From positions 13,197,001 through 13,261,000 of the forward strand of contig NC_060026.1 of NCBI RefSeq assembly GCF_021134715.1: 64,000 nucleotides of DNA, written 5' to 3'. A program made the translations under genes and the position numbers. The DNA is from Daphnia pulex (Eukaryota > Arthropoda > Branchiopoda > Diplostraca > Daphniidae). Positions 37,961 through 49,340 of the stretch are shown piece after piece (the stretch's first letter is position 1; each line of letters starts with the position of its first letter). The notes beneath the pieces were generated by a model. The model searched no databases. It was not told the DNA's origin and saw only the letters and a program-made list of their open reading frames with translations.

Positions 37961-40567
37961 ATGACTGACAGCCAAACACAGCAGATTGAATTAAGCAGTG
38001 ACATTTCAACAAATGATAATGTCACATCCACAAAAAAAGTCACGGGTACTGCTCCTGATGTTGTGCTGCTTTGTGAAGGGGAAAGAATCTCATGTCATAG
38101 AGCTGTTTTGGCCAAAGCAAGTTCTTATTTCAGTGCTATGTTCAGCTCAAGTTTTGCAGAAAAAGATGAACGGTCCATCACTATTAAGGTGTGTAGAAAC
38201 AACAACATTCCAATTACGCTTGCCAATTACTATTTTACTTTTGTTTAGGATGTAGATGGTTTCATGCTTCGTGTACTTGTAGATTTATCCTACGGCTATC
38301 CATTGCAGCTGGAAGATGAAAAAAGGATGCTTAAACTTCTTGAGACAGCCTCAATGCTGCAGGTATTGGATAGGCTTAATACTGCTTATTGTGTATCCTT
38401 TCAAATATTATGGTGTATTGATTTGTTTTTATCCACTAACAGTTTCTTGAAGTTCAGACCATGTGTGTGCAATTCTTACTCCATACTTTGAACGAATCAA
38501 ATGCCCTAGAGTTCTTTGCATTGGGTGACATGATTGGAGTACCTGAACTGTCAAAACAATCCTTCGCCTACCTTCTGTATAACTTTGATAGCATCGTCGA
38601 ATCGAGGGAACTGCTGAGTCAACTACACATTGATTTGCTCTTGAAACTCCTCGAGCATCCTAACCTCAATTGCAACGTGGAAATTCAAATCCTTGAAATA
38701 GTCGATCGCTGGATTATCGATCAAAGTGACATCATTCCCGAGGACAGAGTGTTCAAGCTCTTCTCTTGCACTCGATTCCGAGTCTTGACTGAGGACGATT
38801 TGAAGAAGATAGCCTTGCTCCCCTTTGTCCAAGAGTCAAAAATGCTTTCCAGACTCGTGTCCATTCTCAGTTTGAAATTAGACGCAAGGCTCCCCAATCC
38901 ATGTCGATGCCATTGCCATATTGAAGGAAGTTCCCCCCTACCGAAGTTGGAGGGATGCCAAGCTTGTAGTGGTTTTCAAGTGGCGGTTGCGGATGAAGTG
39001 GATAGTGATCAAGATGCACAAGAAGAAAATTCCTGCCTCTCGACTCCCGATTTTGAAAAATTTCGATTGCGGGAAATTTTTAGGTCTCCTTGCTGTTCCA
39101 AGAAATCGGAATCCTCGATCGACAGCTCTGAAAAGAAAGGAGAGGTGAGTGATTGCTATCCGCAAGAGATTCTCGATTTAGTGGAGCAACTTTTAGTCAC
39201 TTCACCCAGAGTTCCCCCATTCGTTCCGAGCGTCGTCGGTCATGTCCGACGTATAGAAGTGCCCACAGGTTCGTGCCGATCGCCAATAGAGTTTCGAACT
39301 TATTATGTTATATGCTTAACCAAAGTATTTCTTTTATTGTAGATGGACCAAGTTTGAAGAAATCGAAACACATAGAAGGGCCTTCTTTGTTGATGTACAA
39401 TTTCAAGAGTAAAAGCTTCAACAGTTTAGTTAAACTTTCCAAAATCCACGAAGGACCTGTCGAAGCTTCCGGTTATAAAGTCTGCACACTAGGTAAGATA
39501 ACTAAAGTTTCATCTAATAGTAATTAAATTTATTTGAGTGATTTCTGTGCGGCAGGGAAGGATGTCTTCATCTTTGGTGGAGAGTACATGTTTGGCTACA
39601 GCAATTGGCAAAATTCCGTTTGGCGATGGGACAGTTTCAAAAACATCTGGAACATTGAAACATCGTAAGACTGTTGTCATCAATTTGTTTTAAAATATTT
39701 TTTCAAAACCTTTTTTATCTCATAGGTTGTTGTCATCCAGACGGCACCATTCGCTCTGTGTCTACGAAGAATTCATCTACCTAATTGGTGGATACGGGAA
39801 ACATAGGATCATATTGGATTCTGTTGACCGTTACGACACTTTCAAATGTCAGTTTAAATTACGGTAGAACTATTGGCGCTTATTTATCTACATGTGATAT
39901 TCTGTTAGGCTCGTGGAAACGCTGCGCTCCATTGCCTAGTCCGCTTTATTCAGCGGCATGTTGCAGCCACAAAGGAATTATCTACGTGTTTAGTCACCAG
40001 GTACAACTCTAATTTTACAAGATTCGTTTCAAAAAATTTACATTTCCCATTTTCTAGGTATTTTCTTATGACCAACAGTCGGACGAGTGGCACACATTGG
40101 CGAACGTCAGGTTACCAGCGGACACCACGTTTTCCCAGGCCATGTCCGTCAAGGATAGCGGAATATATTTAACAAGTAACAAGGATGCGAGAACAATAGC
40201 GCAGTAACGTCCAAAGAATTAACACCTTGCCGCCGTGTTCATCTATTTGTTGTTGACAGGTGTGTACTCCAACTTTCTTTACCACTTTGACCCGGATGCG
40301 GAGTCGCTCGCGGTCGGTGTCGTCGGCAAATTCGAGAACAATGTGCTCAACAGCTGCTACGTTGAAAGTCTCCAGAGTATTTTCACATTTTCCACAGGTG
40401 AAGTCAGTGAATCGGCTGGCTTCCCATCGTCGCATCAGGTAGAAATTTTTGACTTGGCTAGCAAATCATTCACCGTCCTTTGGAAACAAACTTCAGACGA
40501 AGGTCTCATTACGGATTTCGGAATTAGACACAGTTTAGGCTGTTTCCCATTCCTGTGTTACGAATAG
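37961..40567 (+). CDS. BTB-BACK-Kelch protein
   Basis: Nine exons (37961-38188, 38249-38362, 38443-39268, 39343-39492, 39556-39664, 39726-39847, 39909-40000, 40058-40175, 40260-40567) give 688 residues. The BTB domain (about residues 25-135) has DVVLLCEGERISCHRAVLA and SSYFSAMFSSSF. A BACK domain follows (about 145-250). A linker of about 140 residues then carries an unusual cysteine/histidine cluster, CRCHCHIEG and GCQACSG, and further Cys pairs. The C-terminal half has divergent Kelch blades: DVFIFGGEYMFG, FIYLIGGYGKHR with VDRYDTFKCSWKRCAPLP, and IIYVFSHQVFSYD. Family role: BTB-Kelch proteins are usually substrate adaptors of Cullin-3 ubiquitin ligases. Substrate is unknown, and I cannot assign a named KLHL orthologue. 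Confidence 0.85.
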
Positions 40568-41779
40568 CAATTTAATTTCTGTCACGATTATTTCCCAGAC
40601 TACTTATAGCCTTTCCCTTTATTAATTGCGCATATTTTGTAATTTTTCCTTTGTGATAAATGTGGTCTAACAATGTGAACAAAATGAACCGACCATGTAC
40701 TTTAATCAGTTTTTTTTTTCTCTTTCCCATTCAAATGAATTTTTTTCAGGTCGACAATAATAGAAAGGAAAAGGGGGCTTCATGGGGTGAGCAGGTGAGC
40801 TGCGAGGGCTTATAAGGTCAGCAGGGCATGACGGGTGCAGTTGTAGGAGGGACAGCAACGACGGGGGCTCACGACATTCTTGACCACTGGGGAAACGCCT
40901 AGAAGTCTATAGGCGTGTGTTTGGCCGAGCGACTAGAGGACGAGGAAATTACCACCCAGTTGGTTTGGAAGGGATGTGGTAGCTGTGGAGGATGGGGATG
41001 CGCAGGAAGAACTCGTCGGGCGGAGTGAAAGGGACCACCTGTGTGTACATAGTTGTTCGGAGGGAAATGTATAACAATTGGATTCAGAAATGACTTGGAA
41101 TTGGGCGCTGAATTTCAAGTACATTCCAATTCATCACCTTGTCCATCCCCATTTCCCCTCTTAACTCTACGCGTTAAAATTCTTCCTTGTGAACTGACTG
41201 AACAAGAGAAGTAACAAGGCAACCAATGTCTACTTTTGTTAGATAAAATTTAGTATTATTTCATTAATAATTTTAGACGAAATGAGAAGTAATGACCATT
41301 TGACAGGTGATCTAAAAACGCTCAATTGATGAAGTTCTGTCGTCAATTCATTAAATTGCAATTGCGACAGTACGGCGCCGAACCAGCCATCGTTGTTCGA
41401 CGATGGTAAATTTTGTTAATGTTCGAATTGAAAATTACTAAATCGCACCGATTCTAGTTAATTAAATTCATCTTCTTGGCTTTAGCTTTTACTTATCAGG
41501 GGAAACAGTTACTTGGGTTTTTTAGGTGACAAATAACATTCATTTCGGATAAGGCGATCAAAAATGTGTATGATAAACCTGTCAAACACTTAGCTTGGGG
41601 TTATTATGTTCTAATCTTAAATCTGTTGATAGAAAGGTGTGTCCTGCTGGCCCCTAAATGTAAAATTGTAAACATTTAGACGATGCAGACATGTAATCTT
41701 TCCGATAGGATGATATCTAGCAAAGGAATAATTGACGTCAAAACTGAGTGTTATTCCAGTCTGTCAGTAAGCAAGCAAG
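40568..41779. other. Spacer with a GC-rich island, BTB-Kelch to sphingomyelinase
   Basis: The spacer is AT-rich except for 40745-41060, which is markedly richer in G+C. No gene is recognised. The sphingomyelinase promoter probably lies just before 41780, where TTCCAG, TCTGTCAGTAAG and GATA-type motifs occur. Confidence 0.5.
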
Positions 41780-44090
41780 ATGATGCGCTGGCTACCGCTT
41801 CTTTTCGTTGCCCTATTGGGTAGCAGCTTTACACTACTTGTCGAAGGTAAACGAAAAAAGAACACAACAACAGTAAAGCAATTTAAATTGTTACATATTA
41901 TATTCCTTTCCAGGAGCGCCGGCTCCTGAACTAGCAATCGAATTCGGCGATGACGTCATCACAGAAGACGGTAAGAATGTTGTCACTTGTACCCTCTGTG
42001 CAACGATAGTTGAAGACGTCGTAATTATGCTGGAAAATGGCACCGTAACGGACGATCAGATCATCAACTACATTATTGACACCTGTGCTAGATTGAATAT
42101 TTTTAGCAATCCCGACCAGGTGTGCGGCGGAATGGCGGCAATCGCTCTGGTACGTGTCAAAATGTCAGAAATCTAAACAAGTTTAATAGCAGATGTCTTG
42201 TTGTGAAAAGTTTGAATTTAATGTAAATTTTCCAACAGCCAACTATCAAGTACATCTTTAGCACGGGTGTCGTAATTCCGGGCAACATCTGCGGCATGCT
42301 TCTACAAGGCCAAGAATGCGGATTGTCCGACCCTGAACCCTTAGAATGGACCATTGAACCCAGTTCAAACATTAAGCCGCCTGTTAACCAACCAAGCCAG
42401 CCACCGGTATTAATAATTTATTCTTATGCGAATAATTAGTTTTATCTGATCAAATTAAATAAAAATTGGCCAAAATTATAGACAGGATCACCGACGATTA
42501 AAGTGCTGCATTTAGCCGACATTCACTACGATCCGGAGTACCTTGCTGGATCCTTGGCCGTATGCGGAGATCCTCTCTGCTGTCGTGCTTCATCAGGTGA
42601 CGTTGTAAACGCCACCGATGCTGCCGGATACTGGGGAGATTATCGTACCTGCGATTTACCCTGGTATTTAATAGAAAACTCAGTTTCTCAAATGGCTTCC
42701 CTGCATCCGGTATGAAAATAGTTCTAAACAACCAAAGATAAGAAACTGGGTTTTATCATTTACTTTTAAGGATGTTGGCTACATTATCTGGACTGGAGAT
42801 TTGACGCCCCATGATGTCTGGTCAACTGCCAAAGATGAAAACATCATGATCATTGACCGTTTAATGACTCTGGTAGCACAGTACTTCCCTGGCGTACCTG
42901 TTTATCCGACTCTAGGAAATCACGAGTCTCATCCAGTTAACACGTACATTCTATCAAAATGTTATGTCGATTAGATTGTTTCAAATACGAATCTCTGTAT
43001 ATAGTTTCGCTCCTCCTGAGATAACGGATCCTGAATTCAATACCGCTTGGTTGTACGACGAAGCCGACCGACAGTGGGCTCGGTGGCTTCCGGCTGAAGT
43101 TTCTTCCACTATCCGATATGGAGGCTTTTACACTGCTTTGGTCCAACCGGGTCTGCGCATCGTTTCGATGAACATGAACTATTGTTACACTTTGAACTAC
43201 TGGACCTATTACAAATCACAAGATCCAGCCTCGAGTCTTCTCTGGCTTAGCCAAGTTCTAGAAGAAGCTGAACTGGCTGGCGAAAAAGTATTTTAAAATC
43301 CGTAGGATTATAGATCCTTGGGCAGCTGAATCAATGTTAATGATTTATTCTTGTTTGTTTCAGGTGCACATTTTAAGCCATATTCCACCCGGAAATGGCG
43401 ACTGCTGGACCATTTTTAGTCGGGAATTTTCCAAGATCATTAACCGTTTTGAATCAACCGTAGCAGCGCAGTTTTATGGACACACTCATAAGGACGAATA
43501 TAAAATTTTCTACGACACAGTTGACGTCAACCGACCTGTTAACGTGGCCTTTATTGCGCCAAGTCTTACCACCTACTCCAAGCTTAATCCAGGATACCGT
43601 ACATACACTGTAGACGGCCAACGACCTGATTCTACTTGGGTTTGTTTATTTATTTCACCAAACTTAAAATATTACCATTAGGCAAGTGCTATAAAATGCA
43701 ATTTAATCTTTTTAGTCTGTGCTAGATTTCAACACTTACATCATGAACTTGACAGATGCCAATCAAAAAGGTTCAGAAGTCGATCCTGTTTGGTATGAGC
43801 TCTATCAGGCCAAACAAGAATATAATCTTACTGATTTGACTCCACAGTCCATGGATGAACTCTTCCAGCGAATGAAGGCAGATGACGCACTCTTCCAGCT
43901 CTATTACAAGTATGTAAACCCAGGGCAGAATTATAATTTGGCGGACTACCTCATTTTAAAACTCTACATTTCTAGAAACTACTACAAGAACGCGGATGAA
44001 GCTGTGGCTGAAGGTTGCAACAATCGTTGCAAATCAAATATGCTTTGCCGTATTGTTACTACTGATATTGCGGACCAAAGCAAATGCTAG
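41780..44090 (+). CDS. Acid sphingomyelinase (sphingomyelin phosphodiesterase)
   Basis: Eight exons (41780-41846, 41914-42149, 42239-42406, 42482-42709, 42771-42943, 43005-43287, 43364-43639, 43716-44090) give 601 residues. The signal peptide is MMRWLPLLFVALLGSSFTLL. A saposin B-type domain follows (about residues 45-125, with CTLCATIVEDV, DTCARL, VCGG and GMLLQG). The metallophosphatase core carries the metal-binding motifs LHLADIHYD, IWTGDLTPHD, TLGNHESHP, LSHIPPG and YGHTHKDE, so all five signature blocks are intact. The C-terminal region has CNNRCKSNMLCR. Family role: lysosomal or secreted zinc enzyme cleaving sphingomyelin to ceramide and phosphocholine. Two ATGs in tandem (41780, 41783) open the frame; either gives a signal peptide. 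Several ASM genes are usual in arthropods, so I do not give a numbered symbol. Confidence 0.94.
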
Positions 44091-46800
44091 GAAATTCGAT
44101 TAGAAATTCAATTTTGGCTCTGCATCCGCACCCTTTATTTACTTTAGACGACATTTCATTATACACTCGTTGTAAAATCAAAGAAATACATAGCTTGAAG
44201 ATATAATAATTAGCTGTATTTGAGATGGGAATGTATTCATTTTTTTCCTTCGGATATGCTAGTAAATCGAAAACGACTAATGAAAATGATTAGTGAGTGA
44301 ATTCTGGTTTGGTTCTCATTTCTCAAGTGCAGAGAAGAGACAAGAGACTAAGGAACGAGCAACAATCACTTATAGTAGAAGTTTTTCCTAAAAATTATTT
44401 CGAATAATAACTCAAAACATGAAAATTTCAATTCAGTAATCACATATTCACATTTCATTTGAATGATTTGAATCGCGAGGACGTTTTTAATTGCATAGCA
44501 GCAAATGGCAATGTTGTGCGTTTCCAAAATGGCAGCCGGGCTTTCCGAGACACCAAGCGGAATTGTATTTTTTTCACAATGGTACTTAATACAGTGTATT
44601 CTAAATTTTCCACAAAATACAAAAAGGTAATTGCTGTTATTTTGCTTTGAATCATAGTTTTGTTCAAGGTTATTTACTGAATGTAAACTATTTATGTGTA
44701 AATTTGTAGGTAATCAATGATTTCCACTTGACCAAATCATCTGATCATGTGGCCTGAAACTTGTGAGCATTTTGCCGAATTGTCGCCCATTACTACTTGG
44801 AATGGCTGTATCTGTATGTCTCATCCCATACAGAAATAAGTGGCAGAAATAAAAGTAATTATGTTGATACATTTTCCTACGATAAAAATATATCTTTAGT
44901 TAGTTGATAAGTCTTTACTGATCATTTCCTTTGCTTCATGGTTGAAGAATTTTCAGAGAAGTCTTGTGGGGAATGTGTTTACCATAATTTACTTCTCTTG
45001 GTTTTCACATCCCTTTTTTTATTGTTGTAAAATCTTGCCAATTTAAGTTGTAGAAAATTTATATCAATTTAAGATCTAAGACATCTACCTCTCAGGTCTC
45101 GGCCATTCCTGTGTCCAATTAAAGAGTCTTAATGAAATTCTCTGCAAAGTTATTAAAGATTCATCCTTTTCACAGCTGTTTGCTTGAATGGCAGTTTTTT
45201 TCTGAGGCAATGAACAAAATAAGATTTGCTACTAGTTATTCTCCATTTCCCATATTTTTATGATGCTTTCTAATTTATCATTGCCTGTGGAGTAACTGAA
45301 AGTGATTAGTTATCTTTTATTTGTAGGTGAATCTTGAAGCTTTTGAAGCATGCTGTCTACCACATTCAGAAGCTGAATTACATTTTACATGTCGTGGACA
45401 TGTGGTGGGTTTTAGTTGGTTCTGGTTGGCGGTTCGTGAGCTTGCTATTATTCTTGGTATAATTGATTCGATTAAATTCTATTGCATGTGCAGTGACAGT
45501 GGCCTGAAAGTGTTTAAATTTCATTTTTTAATTGTAGACAAATTTTGATGCTGAAAGACTTGGAAACCATGCTGTCGACCACATCAAGAAGCTGAGTAAC
45601 ATTCTGCTTTTACAATGGTAAAATTAAAAATTAAACTGATTGAAATACATGTGGATCATAACATTTGTAATGTTTGATTGCAGGCACCTCTTAATAAAAG
45701 GAACTTGAGTCATCCAATCTAGGGCTTCCATCAAATCGTGCAGGCTGCTTGGAAGTCACATTTACCTTTGTTGTGAACATCATGAACCCCTACACTATTT
45801 CAAGGTGACAATCTTATCCAGTTATAGATTATACAATTAAAATGTGATTAAGCTTTGCATACATTGGTTAATTTTAACATTTTGGGATTTCGTCAAGTCA
45901 ACAGCTATTTCCTTCAGGGTTGTGTTCTGTTATGGATTATTTAAAGGGGAGTTTGTTGTATGCAAGAAAGGCAGATTCTGAGAGAAGTTTTGTTTATTTG
46001 TTCTACTGTAGAGTATCCTTTAAAGTTAAAATGAATTTGTATTTAAATCTTAAATGAGTCATCTAGTTTCATGTAAATTTATTAATTTAAGTTTCCACAA
46101 TAGGATAAAGATAATGTTGCCATATAATATGTGGGTTGAATATTTGAAGTGATATGTAGCATATTTTTTTAAATTTCTTATACCATTTCCAATGATGCTG
46201 AAGGTTAATTTTACTTCGGTTATAGGTTCATGTTTACGTAACAGTGGTGTTGCTGTCCAATGTGGCGTGTTGTTGCAGCCTATGGTGGTGAAAGATATCT
46301 GCATCAAGTTGCTGTTCCCTGTGCATCCAAGGTGCTGCTTTTGTGCTACAGAAGTGACATCCAATATTGTGTTTAATTGCTATTTGTGTCTTCACAGTTT
46401 ACCTTTATATATTGAGAAGGAACAAAAAAAATAGTAATACGGGGAGGTTTATGTCAAACAAATAATAAACATGTCCAGGATGGGGGAATGAGGAGGAAGT
46501 TGGGGTGGGGTATTTGGTTATGATTTACTAAAAGAAGTAAGGTATATTTTTTAATGAATATGCAGTACTTGGTGATAAAATCTGTTGTTACCTTTACCTT
46601 CGTGTCAACCTATACCTTCCACTTACATATCCATTCCTCAAACCCCATAAGCACCAACATCAAATCCCACATCCACTCACATCCATTCCTAACACCTCAC
46701 AATCTCCAACATCAAATTTATACAATTGTTGTATATCTATAATCATATTTTATATTTAAATAAATAAAACGCCATTGTATTAAAATTGTGTAAACTATAT
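44091..46800. other. Gene-poor region, part 1
   Basis: 2.7 kb after the sphingomyelinase without a convincing coding gene. It begins with that gene's 3' UTR. It contains two similar exon-like segments (45327 and 45538), each after a good acceptor, and a C/A-rich low-complexity tract near 46610-46710. A spliced noncoding RNA on the plus strand is possible but unproven. Confidence 0.45.
45327..45618 (+). repeat. Duplicated exon-like segment
   Basis: CATGCTGTCTACCACATTCAGAAGCTGAA near 45349 is matched by CATGCTGTCGACCACATCAAGAAGCTGAG near 45569, in shortened form CATGCTGTC-ACCACAT--AGAAGCTGA. Each copy follows a splice acceptor (TTTGTAG, ATTGTAG). The second copy reads NFDAERLGNHAVDHIKKL and ends at a donor-like ATG|GTAAAAT. 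Confidence 0.5.
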
Positions 46801-46867
46801 TTATTTTGGAACACATGCAAAATTAACAATTCATTAAACAGAGCGTCCGGTTCAAGAAAATTTTTTT

Positions 46868-47383
46868 TGTGCGAGGCTTTTTAGAAAGCAATCCGCCACC
46901 CAATTTGACAAAAAGTGATAGTTTGTTTTCACGGAAATTGCGTCAGACGGTTAAAAAATTTCTAGTTCAAAAATCTCATGTAGAAATTAGCATCTAGTCT
47001 ACTGGTGCAAATTGCGATTCTTTAAGCTTGATTAATTTAGGTGATGTGTTAAAAGCTATTGTGGGTAGCTTGAACTAATCCACTTTTTCTGAATATTTTG
47101 GTTTTAGATCACTTTGTTGTTTTTAGATTTTCTTGTGACCTCTCTTCAAAATATTCCGAAAAAGTGGATTGGTTCAATTTTTTAGCTACCCACAATAGCT
47201 TTTAACACATCACCTAAATTAATCAAGCTTAAAGAATCGCAATTTGCACCAGTAGACTAGGTTCTGATTTCTACATGAGATTGTTGAACTAGAAATTTTT
47301 CTACCGTCTGACGCAATTTCCGTGAAAATAAACTATCACTTTTTGTCAAATTGGGTGGCGGATTGCTTGCTAAAACTCGCACA
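46868..47383. mobile_element. Foldback (long inverted repeat) element, 516 bases
   Basis: Arm 1 is 46868-47100 and arm 2 is 47147-47383, nearly exact reverse complements, with a 46-base loop. Matching landmarks: TAGAAAGCAATCCGCC against GGCGGATTGCTTGCTA, TTTAAGCTTGATTAATTTAG against CTAAATTAATCAAGCTTAAA, and TGTGCGAG against CTCGCACA at the tips. It encodes no protein. It is probably a non-autonomous MITE or foldback element. I could not define a target-site duplication. Confidence 0.85.
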
Positions 47384-47680
47384 TGCAGTGTCGGCGTAGA
47401 TCCAGGGAGATTACCTGGAAATGGAAGAGGAGAGAAGAGTGCGAGGCAAGTTTTACTGGGGAGCGATTAGTCATACTAGGCTTCCGGGTTAGACTCATGA
47501 CCCTCAGATCATGCGCCTTCCAAGTCCCCGTTCGACCAGAGCCCTCCCCTCCTCCTGGTTTCACAGCGGGTGAGTGACCACCGGCGGGCGTTGGTTAGTG
47601 GTTAGATAGGGAAACGGGGCCACAGAAAAGAAGGGAGCCCAGATATGCACTTGTAAGTTAACTAACAACTACACAATTTA
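47384..47680. repeat. GC-rich stretch with Pol III-like boxes, possible SINE
   Basis: This segment is richer in G+C than its surroundings. It has a tRNA-like GTTCGACC (B-box-like, 47530-47537) about 65 bases after TTAGTCATACTAGG, a self-complementary CATGA/TCATG pair between them, and TTAGTGGTTAG further on. No full cloverleaf can be folded. A tRNA-derived SINE relic is one reading. Confidence 0.25.
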
Positions 47681-47689
47681 TCAATCTTG

Positions 47690-49340
47690 AATTACAGCAT
47701 TCTGTTGTCGGTTTTCGCCTTTTCGCCAATGGATGAGGTCCATGATAAGCAGCAAAGGATTGCCCTGTAAGCATAATGAACATTTATTTACAAGACAATA
47801 ATTTTCAAACAAGATTGTAATGACATAAAACAATACCTCAAATCAAGAGGGCCGTTGTAAGGAAGTGAAAATGGAGATTTAAGGGTAGCAGCCAATAACA
47901 TAGCAAACAAGGGACCTTGTTGACCGTATAGTCCTTATCATTTTTCTTGAAAGGACATCCAGATACTTCTCATAAAGGTAGACTGAAACTCTCAGATCTG
48001 AAAAGAGAACAAGGTTCACTTGTCAGTTTTATAAAAAAATTCCGGAAGTACACCGGAAGTAAGCGATAGCGCATTAACCATTGAGCTGTCGTCAATTTAA
48101 ACCAAATATTCGTGATCTCCATGAAATTTGGGGTCGATTTGGTGTGAATCAAACGAAATCCAAAATTTGACCAAAATCGAGAATTTTCCTGAACTACTAC
48201 AGTTCAGGAAAATTCTCGAAACCGGAAGTACGCGTACGTACAAATAAAAACATGAACTTTACCACAAATTTGACGAGGATCACGAATATGTGGTTTTTTT
48301 GCGCGTCGAATGAATATCTACTGAACTACTGACTGAAATGAAAAAACCGGAAGTAGAAAAAAAAAGCAAATATCGAAAATTTAACAAGTGAGCTTTGTTG
48401 GTGGAATAGTAATCGTCAGTTTTGACTAAAAAATTTCCACACAATAGCTGCCGATAAATGCTTAAAGAGATTTGCAAAGTAACTAAAACCGACTGTTTTG
48501 ACAGCTGAAAATTATCTAAAAGCCATCTAGCGTTAGAAAAAAGAAACGTCCAAGTAACACTTTGTTTGCGTGCAAGAAGGGCCTAATTTTTGAATTATTA
48601 CACAGACGCAGAGTTTAACGCAAATGGATTATTAGTAAATAATCTACGAAAGTAAGTGAATTGTTGGTTACCTGGCCATAATCCCGTGGTGAGTGACTGT
48701 AGCCTGTAGGTGTGTCACAACAACTGAAGTGATCCAACTCGCCAGTGAACCAAGAAAGATGTGTAGCAGGCTAGCAGCAGTAGATAAGGATGGAGAAGAA
48801 CCTTGGTGGAAGTCCCTCTTCTGTCTTGGACAAATCCAGCACTGGCTCAAGGATGTCCTGGGGATCTTAAGTGCTCTGTAAAAAAAATGTGTTACATTAA
48901 TAAAAATTTAAAAATTTAAAAAACATATCAATCTTTACCTTTTCTAAGAAGCACACTAAATGTTCATGATGAAAACCCGTAATAATCAAATGAAAGCAAC
49001 CAACCGCATTACTCCTCAGGTGGGATAGATTTTCTGATGCTAAAGAAAGTGTTATGAAGTATTGCAGTAGCGTGGTGATAGGTGATATATTGATGCTTAC
49101 CTTTATCATATGGGTGATGATTTAGTAAGGCATCTGACGTGGTGTGGTTGGTGTGGTAGCAGTGATGGGAAAATATCATATCTCTGCACATTTGTATTCC
49201 ACTATATGTGTGCTTCAAACATGAGTTTTAGGCTTTTGACAGCATGAGGATCTAATGGATGGAAAGTGACTGAGCGCTAGAAGTCAACTTGTTGGGATAA
49301 CTGACAGTAGCTATGCATCTAAAATTTGAAGAAATATAAA
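47690..49340 (-). pseudogene. Decayed multi-exon gene of unknown family
   Basis: The minus strand shows a series of protein-like blocks that change frame or meet stops but mostly sit between splice-like sites. From 5' to 3': TFHPLDPHAVKSLKLMFEA (near 49275), NLSHLRSNAVGCFHLIIT (near 49025), DILEPVLDLSKTEEGL (near 48850), ASLLHIFLGSLASWITS (near 48760), SVYLYEKYLDVLSRK (near 47980) and GPLFAMLLAATLKSPFSLPY (near 47910). The last block joins in phase to a final segment ending at a stop near 47690. A foreign-looking segment with a perfect hairpin lies in its middle. I do not recognise the parent family. Confidence 0.35.
48177..48219. repeat. Perfect 19-bp hairpin with 5-base loop
   Basis: TCGAGAATTTTCCTGAACT at 48177-48195 is exactly complementary to 48201-48219, with loop ACTAC. 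ACCGGAAGTA motifs occur on both sides (48222, 48343, and 48052 in related form), which suggests it belongs to a small repeated element. Confidence 0.8.

Noticed and set aside
44459-44650. Short plus-strand frame MNDLNREDVFNCIAANGN
   Set aside because: Only 63 codons, no splice partner in phase, and no family resemblance.
47460-47560. Intact tRNA gene
   Set aside because: The box-like motifs and one five-base stem are present, but acceptor and T stems do not pair.
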